DNA of 64,000 nt from Straminergon stramineum (GCA_963920665.1 OY987263.1:38537218-38601217), one strand, 5' to 3'; positions 1 to 9,751 are shown, counted from the first letter of the stretch. Translations and numbers: made by a program. Notes: generated from the letters alone by a model not told the origin.

Positions 1-26
1 TATAAATCGAGGTCAACAATGCTTGT

Positions 27-725
27 TTATGGATTTATAGGCTTGGTCACATTGGTTATGATGGGCTTCACTACCTAACTACAAAACAAATGGCAACTGG
101 AATTGTGTATATTCCTACATACTGTGAAATCTGTCATCAGTGCCAAGTCGGGAAACAATGGAGAGAGGGGTTCCCGTAGAGAAGTACTACCAAAGCTTCA
201 AGACCACTGGAGTTGATTCATCTTGACTTGTGCAGCCCTTTTTCCATTCCGTCATTAGGTGGATCTGAATACTTTATGGTTATTGTAGATGACTACAGTC
301 ATTTTATTTGGGTCCGATTCTTGCGTAAGAAATCTGAAGCCTTTGAGAGATTTAAAGTATTTAAAACTATGATTGAACTTCAATTGGGACAATATATACA
401 AACTATTCGCAACGATCGAGGTGGAGAATTTCTCTCTGCAAAATTCTCGAAGTTATGTGAAGATGTGGGAATTATGAGACAACTGACAAACGCAAATGCG
501 CCAGAGCAAAATGGAGTCACTAAGCGAACTAATCGGAAACTCCTTGAGGTGGCAAGAAGCATGGCAGTAACTGTAGCAACTCCACGTTTTTTATGGACTG
601 AAGTGATAAACACCGTAGTTTTTTTATTAAATCGCTCTCCAACTATAGCCAATCCAGAGGTAACCCCCTTTCAACGCTTCTTTACTAAAATTCCTGAAAT
701 CTCTTCTCTACGCATTTATGGCTAA
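27..725 (+). pseudogene. copia gag-pre-integrase and integrase fragment
   Basis: From base 27 one frame shows the gag-pre-integrase signature (LGHIG, then a CxxCHQC zinc-binding cluster). After an in-frame stop at 177-179 the same frame continues into the rve integrase core. The DDE triad is visible: Asp in HLDLC, Asp in NDRGGEF and Glu in PEQNG. The frame ends at a stop at 723-725, where intact elements continue. Coding traces persist in other frames to about 840. The broken frame means no functional integrase. Confidence 0.9.
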
Positions 726-1093
726 AAGGTCTATGTTTGGATAGAAAAAAATCAATGTGACAAGTTGGAAGCCAAAGCCAAACTAGGACTATTTGTAGGA
801 TATGATCATACGATGAGATAGCAAAAGGCTTCTGCATATGGGTGCCAAGTAATAGAAACCTCATTATATCTTGTAACATTCGTTTTGATGAGTCTAGTAT
901 TTTAAGCAACCTTAGAGTCCAACCTCACTCCACCACAATCCCCACAATTATAGGCACTCATAGCACACCGCCACATCAGAGTGACCACCCAGACCAGCCA
1001 AATTCTAACCCCATGCCACATCTTCTAGTACATGTACCATAGAACCTACTTAATATAGCACCACCAGACTATCTAGACCCTGAAGTCCAATCC

Positions 1094-2800
1094 ATGCCTC
1101 CCATCGAAATTACTGAAAATGTATCTTTGGACTTGCTGCTAGTTTCTGCAACCAACACACGTCCCACCTGTATTAGACAACCATCAATAAAACTCAAAGA
1201 GAGCTATACCTACTTGATAGAACCCATTATTAGAGAGCAACTTATTGCAGCACCTATAGAATATATTCAACTTTTTGAACCCATTGAAAATAGTTGTTTC
1301 TTTGGTGTTGTTGATGAGCCATTAGAACCACTCACCTTCACAGAAGCCAACTCCTATCGAGGTTGGAGAGCCGCAATGAAGTCTAAACGTGACTCGCTCA
1401 TCAAAAATCACACATGGGAATTATATGAGAGACCACTTGGTATCAAACCTGTGACATCTAGATGGCTCTACAAAACTAAAATCGGAGCTGACGGACGACC
1501 CTCGAAACTAAAAGCATGTCTGGTTGCAAGAGGCTTTCAACAAACAAAAGGCATTGATTTTGATGAAGTATTCGCTCTTGTTGCTAAATGGAAAGCAGTT
1601 CGCATGGTGGTTGCACTAGCAGCTAGTGATGACTGGATACTTATTCACTTAGATGTAGTTACAACATTCTTGAACGGAGATTTAAAGGAAGTAGTGTACA
1701 TGGAGGTACCTGAGGGATTTCACAACCCTTCTACATCAAACAAAGTGTGCAGATTTATAAAATCATTATACAGATTACGTCAAGCACCCCCGGGTACGCA
1801 ACTCTTGTATTATATACAAGGGTCATCAGCATTAAAATAGCTTAGAGGACGGCTTTTGTTAAAATTATATCAAATTAAAAAGACCAAAAAACTAGGTGAA
1901 GACCAAATTAAAATTAAATTAAATGTAGAAAATGTTGAATTGCATACATTTTAGAAAAAAACTCACAATATATATGAAGAATTGAAACACCTATGCATAG
2001 TTTCTAAAAATATATACAAAGAAGTTGGGTCTAGTTAAAATTAAATTTTTATTAGAAAGCCCCCCAAATTCCCTAGCTCAACCTATGATACCTGTATGAA
2101 AATAACTCATATAATTAGGTTTTTAATGCTATTATTGTCTTCAAAAATATTTGTTTCATGTACATGAGTACATTTTTGGATTCCTTGTTAAAAGGGCTAC
2201 AAGATTATTCTACATTAGAACAAATGACATCCCTTAAGATTGGATTAAAATGCATTATAAGTGATTATAATCAGAACCATATAATATGGAAGTTGCATAC
2301 CCGGGCAAGCACCTCGAACTTGGTTCAAAAAAATCCAAGGCTTCTTCTCTGAACAAGGTCTTTCGCATATAGAAGCCGACTACAGTCTCTTCTATGTTAC
2401 CAGCACAAAAGGAATTATTATCCTTATATTATATGTGGATGATTTATTGGTAACTGGCTTCGACAGCGATGGAATTCACAGTCTTAAACAGAAGCTCATG
2501 CAACGTTTTGACATGACTGATCTTGGCAATGTTAACTACTATCTTGGAGTTGAATTTATCAAATCTGATTTTGGAATCTTTCTATCTCAGAAGACATATG
2601 CATCGCAAATTCTCAGTGAATTCAACATGACGGCTTGCACACCTGCATTGGTACCCATGAACGAAGGTTTACACCTTGGAACAGAAGAAGATTCACCGAA
2701 AGTGGATGCGCACAAGTTTCAACGACTAGTGGGTATGTTGATCTACCTTGTTAATACTAAACCAGAGATTTTATTAATACGTAACAGGAGTCCTCAGTCA
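1094..2800 (+). pseudogene. copia reverse transcriptase, split by a DNA element
   Basis: An RVT_2-type reverse transcriptase. The N-terminal half is open from 1094 up to the insertion at 1789, with the usual WLYKTK and VARGF motifs. The frame resumes after 2305 and contains the catalytic YVDD box (LYVDDLL, about 2430-2450) followed by YYLGVEF. The two halves are separated by a 517-bp element flanked by an 8-bp direct repeat. A second lesion, a frameshift, lies near 2770-2785. The family assignment is secure; the copy is non-functional. Confidence 0.92.
1789..2305. mobile_element. 517-bp non-autonomous DNA transposon (hAT-like)
   Basis: The element interrupts the RT frame. Its ends are inverted repeats: CCCGGGTACGCAACT at the left and the complement of CCCGGGTATGCAACT at the right, with weaker pairing to about 28 bp. 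It is bracketed by a perfect 8-bp duplication CAAGCACC (1781-1788 and 2306-2313). The interior is AT-rich with no coding capacity. An 8-bp target-site duplication fits the hAT superfamily, but the terminal bases are not the textbook hAT ends, so the superfamily is inferred from the duplication alone. Confidence 0.85.
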
Positions 2801-2804
2801 CCAC

Positions 2805-3569
2805 ATGCACGATCCAAGAGTTCCACATATGGAGGCTGCCTATCATGTACTTAGATATATTAAAGGAGCCTTAGACTTTGGTATATTATATCAAAAAAAC
2901 CATAGTCCCACAATGATTGGTTATATAGATGCCGACTGGGGGAACTGTCGAACTGATAGAAAATCGATTACTGGATGGATCTTTACTTCAACAGGACCTA
3001 TCTCTTGGTCCTCGAAAAAACAACAAACTGTAGCTATCTCTTCTACTGATGCAGAGGCGAAGGCATTGGCAGATGGGACTAGAGAAGCAATATGGTTGAG
3101 GACACTATCGGCAAAAATTCATGGAGTAATGCCGAATCCCATAACGCTATTTTGTGAAAATCACGTTAAAAGCAGCTAGAAATCCCGTCTATCATGAACA
3201 GTTCAAACATATAACAGATATTTTGTTAAAACGGCAGTATTCCACTAACTTGGCACTTTGAGGTTCAAACCGGGCGGTCTGAAATGTACACCTCTCCTAG
3301 ATTTCAGACCATGCAGTCTGAAATCTACACTAGTCCTAGTAAATAAATGGAAAAATGGCATATGAATATCGCCTTTGTAACGAAATATTTGTTATATAGA
3401 GTTGTGGCTTCATTTCATTCGAGAAAATGTAGTTGCAGGTACAGTAGAAACCCTATATGTTCATACTCGTGATCAAATTGCAGATATTTTCACCAAGCCA
3501 CTGGATAAACAAAGATTCATAAAGCTTAGAGATGAAGTGGGTATCAAAAGCATTTGCTCTCTACGGGAA
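2805..3569 (+). pseudogene. copia RNase H domain, interrupted by a MITE
   Basis: The reading frame shows hallmark copia RNase H features: DADWG, the SITGW segment, SWSSKKQ and SSTDAE. It is cut at 3212 by the 181-bp MITE. The frame resumes at 3394 with the typical C-terminal copia stretch (HTRDQIADIFTKPL) and ends near 3569. Removing the insert and one 4-bp duplication makes the frame continuous, which confirms the insertion boundaries. Confidence 0.9.
3213..3393. mobile_element. 181-bp MITE, copy 1
   Basis: The terminal inverted repeats have the consensus AACRGATATTTCGTTAAAA plus a few more bases. The flanking duplication is ATAT (3209-3212 and 3394-3397). A second copy of identical length lies at 6016-6196, with about 19 mismatches and no gaps by my alignment. 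There is no coding capacity. The interior contains paired TCTGAAAT/ATTTCAGA motifs able to form hairpins. Insertion is into the RNase H frame of the copia element. Confidence 0.9.
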
Positions 3570-3571
3570 AA

Positions 3572-4002
3572 CTAGAAGCGCTGTAAATACCGCTCAGCAT
3601 CCTCCTGTAATTTGAAGCTCTTGTACTCAGCCTTACGAAACCCCTTAATCTCCCTCTCACAATCAGTCCAACTAGTATAAAGTCCTGTTCTAAAACCTTG
3701 TCTTACTGCGTAATATTTGCGCACTGTACAAGTTTGTGAAGAAACACGATCATCTCGGATATCTGGCTTCACTTCAGCTTGTGACATAGAAACCTGTTGA
3801 ACTCGATGTACATATTGACGATGCAACGATGACAAGACTACAAGACCGAAATCAAAGATACGCTGAAGAATCACAAGGACGAGCGCCAACCAAATCACCT
3901 CCCACTGCAATCAACGACATCACACTTATAAGTCACAACCTGCGTGCATCGAAACTTGTCACAAATTTCTTGAAGATTATCGTGCCCACTCACCGTCGAC
4001 AT
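3572..4002 (-). CDS. RNase H1-type hybrid-binding-domain protein, antisense within the copia element
   Basis: The C-terminal half is an RNase H1 N-terminal hybrid-binding domain (HBD, Pfam Cauli_VI family): YYAVRQGFRTGLYTSWTDC, then FRKAEYKSFKLQEDAERYL. The family binds RNA:DNA hybrids or dsRNA; the same fold occurs in the caulimovirus translation transactivator. No RNase H catalytic domain follows. The open frame 3572-3910 starts without an ATG. Two models are possible: (a) a 9-nt first exon at 4002-3994, an intron 3993-3905 (GTGAGT...TTGCAG) and exon 3904-3572, 113 aa with a hydrophobic N-terminus (about residues 4-28); (b) a start at the internal ATG of MSQAEV, about 72 aa. The ORF lies opposite to pol, between pol and the 3' LTR. 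The domain call is firm; that it is expressed is unknown. Confidence 0.7.
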
Positions 4003-4119
4003 GCTTGAAGCACCAACTGTGTCGTCCTTCTTCTTCAAACAGTTTCTGCGTAACGCCAGTTTTTTGATATTCACTTTGAGTTGTTAGGGTTACAGCAGTA
4101 TCTCAGTGCGGGTGGGTGT

Positions 4120-4297
4120 TGTTGACAACTGTAAATCTGTCCATCCACCTCGCTCTGTTCATCCTTAGGCTTAGTTCTCCTGTATTTATATCGCCTCCCT
4201 TCTCTCTCTAGACAGTTGTTATGTAGTTCAATATGTTTTGTTTGTATCGATACTCTTCATGAGTTCTCTGTCGTGTAGTATTTGTATTCTGTCAACA
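4120..4297 (+). repeat. candidate 3' LTR of the copia element (178 bp)
   Basis: The ends are perfect 8-bp inverted repeats, TGTTGACA at 4120 and TGTCAACA at 4290-4297, the usual TG...CA form. The segment GCGGGTGGGTGT just upstream is a reasonable polypurine-type primer. A TATA-like stretch (GTATTTATAT) sits in the middle. The 5' LTR is outside the window, so identity between the two LTRs cannot be checked here. Confidence 0.7.
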
Positions 4298-4308
4298 TTC
4301 TTCTTCGA

Positions 4309-5550
4309 TCAATTCCGTTTGTGGGCAGCAGGAGGACGTCGGGTCTTCTCTATGAGTCCATTTCTTTGACCTTGATATACATACATTCGATCTCGTTCCA
4401 ATTCTATCTCCTGCCTCAGTAGATCCATTTTTTGTGCCTCCAACGATATCCTCCTGACCTGAATATACTGGTCGAAGGTGACGTTTCGGCCAGTAGAGCC
4501 GAGAAGCTTCACAAATCCGTCGATTCCTTCGCCATCCCCCACTGGGTTGTGGAAAATCTCGGAGCATGGAGTTGCTGAAGCCGCAGGAACTCCGGACTGC
4601 TGGCGACAGGAAGAAGACGACGGAGTCCCAGCAACATGGATCCTGCCGTTGGAATATTCCCTTCGAGATTTTCGGCGTTTGGGTCTTTCTTTAAAAATCC
4701 TCGCTATCGCTGCAAACCACTCCTCTTCAAACACCAGAGGCAGCCCGTTCAGGGACCTCTGCTCTCGACTCATGGTACCGACACTGGGCCAGAAGTGTAG
4801 ATCCCGAAGAATATCGTCCGTTCCGAAATGATTCTCGAACTTCTTGAGATCCGCCAGGAGGACCCCCCAGTGATCCTCGCAGGCTTTCGCCTCCCTAACG
4901 AAGTCCTTAGCTTTGAGACTGTCGGAGATAGCTTTCCAGGGGGACTTGCCTTTCTGCACCTCCATGAGCTGCAAAAACGATAGGTTCTCTTCCAGGGTCC
5001 AATTAGGGCCACGGTGTCGCCTCCCAGCTGTTTTCTTCACTCCATCGATCTTTTCCTGGATCCGCAGGGGTTTTAGATTTTGTGCTATTTTCGCGGCTGT
5101 TGTTTGATTTCTCTTCGGCAATGGGCCCTGGGTAGCCCGGCTACACATGCCCAGATTCTCAGGACCTGCGGCTGTAGATACACCTCCATCACCAGCCACT
5201 GGGAAGTTCTTGAGCGATTCTGAGGATGCATTCGAGTTCCCATTCAATTCTACTCCGAATTGGCTCCTGAATACCCAGTTTGGGCTCGGAATTGAGATCC
5301 CAATCGATTCAAACGGTCCTGAGCTAAAAGCATTGCGTCGATGATCCTCCAAGTCACTGTTCAACCATGATGATAACTGCTCTAGTTCCTGCCATGATTC
5401 TCCTTCCAAAGTTTGCCAATCGGAGTTCGGTACTGAATAATGAGGAGTTGTAGGACTCTGTAAGTACTCGTCGTTGCCCCCAGTGTCGGTCAAGTGCGAA
5501 CCAGCTGAACCAGCTTGCCAGCACTGCCACGGATTTTGATCACTGTCCAT
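4309..5550 (-). CDS. Myb/SANT-like (trihelix-type) DNA-binding protein
   Basis: A 413-aa frame from the ATG at 5550, which follows a consensus acceptor (TTTCAG at 5559-5554); a 5'-UTR intron is likely. Residues about 1-175 are Ser/Gly/Asn-rich and low in complexity. Residues about 180-285 form a helical domain with the spacing of trihelix/SANT-like DNA-binding domains (WTLEENLSFL, then ACEDHWGVLLADLKKF, then FEEEWFAAIARIF). A basic KRRKSRR patch, a likely nuclear localisation signal, follows. Near residues 355-395 lies a charged helix, LEAQKMDLLRQEIELERDR, probably a coiled coil. It could be a host transcription factor or the Myb-like accessory protein of a PIF/Harbinger transposon; nothing here decides. 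A copia LTR ends 11 bp beyond its stop codon. Confidence 0.7.
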   Translation of the reverse strand: MDSDQNPWQCWQAGSAGSHLTDTGGNDEYLQSPTTPHYSVPNSDWQTLEGESWQELEQLSSWLNSDLEDHRRNAFSSGPFESIGISIPSPNWVFRSQFGVELNGNSNASSESLKNFPVAGDGGVSTAAGPENLGMCSRATQGPLPKRNQTTAAKIAQNLKPLRIQEKIDGVKKTAGRRHRGPNWTLEENLSFLQLMEVQKGKSPWKAISDSLKAKDFVREAKACEDHWGVLLADLKKFENHFGTDDILRDLHFWPSVGTMSREQRSLNGLPLVFEEEWFAAIARIFKERPKRRKSRREYSNGRIHVAGTPSSSSCRQQSGVPAASATPCSEIFHNPVGDGEGIDGFVKLLGSTGRNVTFDQYIQVRRISLEAQKMDLLRQEIELERDRMYVYQGQRNGLIEKTRRPPAAHKRN

Positions 5551-5553
5551 TAT

Positions 5554-6015
5554 CTGAAACCAAATTAAAGACAAATAGGAGGAGTCACGGCAGCAGTAGG
5601 TTCATATCCCCAACTCGATGATCTTGAGTACGTGCCTAGCACTCTCGCGCGAGTTCGTGTACAAGTTTGTACCCCGCCTTTGGGACGAGTCAACTGTCTC
5701 CGAACTGATCGATGGTGTGCTGTAGCATTCGTGACTTCCCCTACTGAGCCAGGCAAACGTGTTAACAAACTCTCATCGAGAGCATCTAAAATATAGATGA
5801 CCAAGGGATGTCACGTCACACTTAAAATTTTCAGTTTAGAGGACTCCGAGAGGAAAGAATATCAAAGTGGGCAACATTCTATTCATTGTGGCAAACTATA
5901 GTGCACAATTTTAACTTTTAAGTCCCCCGATACTTAATTGTATGAAGTCCAATATCCCACCAGAAAAGGTGGACTTCAGTCGAATTCCGAGGATCCTTGA
6001 GCGATAAATGCGCAT
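5554..6015. other. upstream region of the Myb/SANT gene
   Basis: This stretch contains the probable 5' leader, intron and promoter of the minus-strand Myb/SANT gene. A 79-codon minus-strand frame (5565-5804) is open but matches nothing I recognise and begins without a convincing context. I see no repeats before the MITE at 6016. Confidence 0.4.
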
Positions 6016-6196
6016 AACGGATATTTCGTTAAAACGGCGATATTCCACTAACTTGGCACTTTGAGGTTCAGACCGCGCGGTCTGAAATGTATACCTCTCC
6101 TAGATTTCAGACGGTGTGGTCTGAAATCTACACCAGTCCTAGAAAATAAATGGAAAAATGGCGTTTGAATACCGCCATTTTAACGAAATATCTGTT
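6016..6196. mobile_element. 181-bp MITE, copy 2
   Basis: Same length and architecture as the copy at 3213-3393. The 4-bp direct duplication is GCAT (6012-6015 and 6197-6200). The terminal repeats pair over about 24 bp. A perfect 16-bp palindrome, CAGACCGCGCGGTCTG, lies at 6069-6084. Finding a clean 4-bp duplication of different sequence at both copies shows that the duplication length is a property of the family. Confidence 0.9.
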
Positions 6197-6200
6197 GCAT

Positions 6201-8670
6201 ATATAGCCTATCATCATTTGGAGCTCATTGAGAGGTTCTATTCTAGTAAATTTACTAAAAATGTAGATAGCAGATTTTCTGGAATCCACTTTAATTTGTC
6301 AGGGCGAGTCGGCAAGATGACAGATTCAACGTACTTACAAGTCATACATACAAATCTTGGAAATCATGCATCTCAGATTACCATCAGGTGTATAGGTTCA
6401 ACAACTTGTCTGGACACCAACTTGAATCCTGGTTAAATTCAGAAATTGACAAACTTCAGAGAAAAATTGAAGAAGAATCCTCAACCAGATAAATCATCAT
6501 GATATGAACTCGCCTAATTGACACTTCTGTTTGAACAAATAATGTAATTATAGCCATTAGGGAGTTAGAAGAGTTTCTCATCGTGGTAAAGAAACAGAGT
6601 TGATCACTTATTAGTTGCTTACCCAGGTTAGTTGCTAGGTGCTTCAAATGAAACGGTAAACTCCGTCTTATTTCCTCCATGCTAAACTCTAACAAACTCT
6701 CTACTTACAGTAGGCTTGTGAGTGCATGCGGAACGTTACCTGAACTAAGCAGATATAGAACGCCGAGACTAGCGAACGTGCTAGGATTCTCGGTGACTTC
6801 CTAAGCTCGGCAGTTCGAAGCTAACTCCGCAAATAATTCGATATTCACGGAAAGCACATGCAAATACCTGCAATAGTTTCATGAGCAGAGAAAACCTACA
6901 AAAGTGAGTAAACCCGACAAGAATCCCTGATAAAAGCATCCACCTGCCAACCTCAAATTCTACAACTTCATTAACTTGGGATTGCATTGGTGTGAACCAG
7001 GAACCTGAAGTTGCTGATGGACTTTCTCCGCCAAATTCAAGGACCTGCGACGTCCTGATTCTTCACCGTTCTGTGCTTGCTAAAATTGAATTCAGTCTCC
7101 TTCAAAAGCAATCGCCATTCATTTGAAGCTTTGCTTGATTGCATGCCACCAGACTTAGATCGAATTGAGTATCTGTCTCTTCGATCTGTCCTCCGAGTGA
7201 GCTCGACGACGAGCAAACAATATTCCACCTCTCGGTAGAATCTAAAGAACCGAGGCACGCGGCTAAGCCCGAGGGCATGGGTGCAGGACATGCAATAAAT
7301 TATTGAGAAAATTCACTATCAGGGCTCTCTATCGGGTTCCCAATCGCAGGCTTAAGGAGAGTGAGGCCGGAGGAGGGTCATCATGAACAGAACCTCATTT
7401 CTCGAAATGACGAGAGACGGAAGAAATCCACCCAATGAGGGGATTCAATTCCTCACTCCAGTGCGAACTCCGGTGATGACTCAGGCTCTTACGAGAACAA
7501 TCGGGATACATTTCGGGCAGAAATTGTCAAAACTGCCACTTCTTAGGGTAGTGAGAAAAAAATAAATTAAAAAAGATTTAAACAGAAATTCAACCATACA
7601 ATTTATAGTTTTGTACTAGAATATTATGGGAATGTGCAAGAAAATTTCCCAAATTTTTTTTTTTTTGATATATATGGCCTTCAAGGACCGCAACAAGGAC
7701 TAACTTGACACAACCATCATTGGAAAAGTTGGGTCAAATTGTTTTGGTGCCATTTTGACACCAAAGGCCGCATACAAGTCATTTTAGTGTCATTTATTCC
7801 ATACTGGGTTGGTATGGAGGTTGGCACCAAATTAACTTAATTGCATTTCAATGTACCATTGTAGCACCATGTTCACATGCCTTGAAGTTCTTGATGATGG
7901 TAAACCATGGACCAATCCCTGTTAAATAGGAATAAGTGGAGGAACAAACCTCCTCCCTGTGCGAACAAAACTCTCACAACATGGGGAGCCTCATGCGAGC
8001 AATGTCAGCATTGGGGAGTTGAATTGGAAACCTCATGGGTTCCATGGAAGTTTCTAATTTTACAAACTTTGACCACATAGATTGAGAAAAAAATTTCTTC
8101 CTATCTTGTCTGATTGATCAAATCAACAAACTTTAATTCCTCCTAGAATGAGATTTTTGCATTACACATAGGTTTCTTATGGCATTTTCATCCTATATCT
8201 TTTTGTTAGTTACATACTTGGCAAATTTCAAAAATAGAAGATCAATTTTGCATAAGTTCATTGCTAAGAGCAATTTGGATTGCCTAAAAAGTTCACGACA
8301 AGGTAACTTTTGATTTGGGCACGTGATTGGGAAAAAATTATATTCCCTCAAATTGACAGGTTCATGTACAAGATTTCTTGAGTACATTGAATGGTCCCTT
8401 GGTCCTTTAAGACCTTAGGGATTAATTCTTGACATGAAGACTAAATTGTCTGTGCAACGCTTTGGGGAGTTTCTTCTCCAACTTCCTCATATTCACTGTA
8501 GTGCTTGGTATGTTGTCAATGCACAGTCTCCTCTCTCTTCTATCCTATGCAAATAAAATTTTCATATAAATGTCTGTACACACTGTACATTTTTGAACTT
8601 CAAGGCATGGGACCCTTTGCTTTCCATAAATCAACAGTATAACAGCTGTAGAAAATCTTGAATGCAAGCT
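6201..8670. other. intergenic DNA without a recognisable gene
   Basis: Several short open frames occur (for example 7037-7291 minus and 7383-7565 plus). None shows a familiar domain, good splice context or a convincing start. The DNA becomes AT-rich after 7560. I cannot assign transposon ends here. Confidence 0.5.
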
Positions 8671-8750
8671 TGCTCACGTATTGTCAACCACTGGTACAGA
8701 CAATTGGGGATGCTCATGTATTGTCAACCATTGGTACAGACAATTGGGGA
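8671..8750. repeat. 40-bp direct repeat, two copies
   Basis: Bases 8671-8710 and 8711-8750 are adjacent near-identical 40-mers beginning TGCTCAYGTATTGTCAACCA, differing at two positions. This is a simple tandem duplication about 300 bp upstream of the unrecognised gene at 9060. Confidence 0.9.
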
Positions 8751-9059
8751 GAGTACAGTGGCCCTTGCCAAGTCCACGTGAAAGAAGTGAAGTGGTCAAT
8801 GTTGCTAGTTTGGACTTCGGATTTTGTCCCGGCAAGTTAGTGCCATTGCAATCCTGATAGCAAAACCCGATAAGGGAACGAAAGAAACCGCCAAGTGACT
8901 TCCTGAGACGTTATCGAGTGACACTTGAGAGTACTCTTGTTGCGTACCTCGCTTTGGGCGAGTTCCGCATCCACAGGTGAAGGATTGGTCCCTGCATGGA
9001 TTCACCTAAGCCATCAAAGAAGAGCCGTCGCCCATGATATGCCGTTGCAATCCCCTACC

Positions 9060-9751
9060 ATGGCAGAAGAAGCAGAACCAGTTTCACTCGACAGGGAAAG
9101 TGGTTCGGAATCAGAGGATGCAACTGCTTCACGTGGATCGCGAGCGGAGGTGATAGCAGATAGTCTTTTTGAAACAACCCAGTACGTCGATAGCAGAGAT
9201 CGCTCAGATGACACCATCAATACCCTAATGGCGAGGTTAGCCCCATCCATCCGAAAGCATGTCGAGGAAGCCCTTCTTCCGCTGGTGTCTGCTCTGCGAA
9301 GCCGGGAGGAGAACGAGCAGAAGCATCGAAACAAGTTGCTGTGCCTGGAGATGGAGAAGCTGCTCTTGGAGAGGAAGAAATTGCTGTTCAAACGCTATAG
9401 GAACTCGCCGAGATCCAACCGCTACAAGGTTGGAGTGAAGAAGAAACCTCCATGTGCAGCGCAACAAAACCAGGCCGTTGGTAACAGTCTCCTTGGCCCT
9501 TGCTCTCTCTCTCCAACCAGTGTTGTGTCTCTATAATTGCAGTTGGGAACACTAGTTTTCATCAAACTAGAAAATTCTCATGACTTTTGCAACAAATCTG
9601 CACAATTGTGCGAACCTGTTCTCGCCGTGAAACCCTAAAATGCTTGTGCATCTCGTTTTAGGCTGTCGGAAAAATGCTTAATTTAAAGAAAATTGCGGAG
9701 CCATTGAGAGCCGGAGATTCTGAAACTCGAGCGGAGGATGTACGTTCATGA
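9060..9751 (+). CDS. unrecognised protein with C-terminal coiled coil
   Basis: I prefer the start ATG at 9060 (context CTACCATGG); an in-frame ATG at 9039 is also possible. The protein begins with an acidic Ser/Glu-rich segment, then a helical, strongly charged stretch (LRSREENEQKHRNKLLCLEM, EKLLLERKKLLF) likely to form a coiled coil, then a basic tail. Two 3' ends are possible. Unspliced, it stops at 9536. If spliced at AAG|GTTGGA (9429) to TTTTAG (9661), an in-phase second exon 9662-9751 reads KKIAEPLRAG and ends after 30 codons, giving 152 aa. A 13-codon upstream ORF (8996-9037) with a basic KPSKKSRR stretch lies just before the start. I do not recognise the family. Its helix resembles the C-terminus of the Myb/SANT protein at 4309 only in general character. 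Confidence 0.45.

Larger units (their letters stand above)
1..4297 (+). mobile_element. Ty1/copia LTR retrotransposon, 3' part, degenerate
   Basis: The window opens inside a copia-type polyprotein and runs through integrase, reverse transcriptase and RNase H to a candidate 3' LTR at 4120-4297. The order INT-RT-RNase H is diagnostic of Ty1/copia. The 5' LTR, gag and protease lie outside the window. The copy is dead: stops interrupt the frame at 177-179 and 723-725, the frame shifts near 2770-2785, and two DNA elements are inserted at 1789-2305 and 3213-3393. About 550 bp separate the pol end (about 3570) from the LTR. That is long for copia, and the interval holds an antisense ORF. The element ends 11 bp short of the stop codon of the neighbouring Myb/SANT gene. 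Seen: domains, lesions, LTR-like ends. Inferred: that this LTR belongs to this pol. Confidence 0.9.

Noticed and set aside
5565..5804. 79-codon minus-strand ORF as a first exon of the Myb/SANT protein
   Set aside because: The frame overlaps the acceptor TTTCAG upstream of the ATG at 5550 and no donor gives a convincing in-phase join; left as leader sequence.
6158..6436. 92-codon plus-strand ORF
   Set aside because: Its start lies inside the 181-bp MITE and the remainder matches nothing; coding is unlikely.
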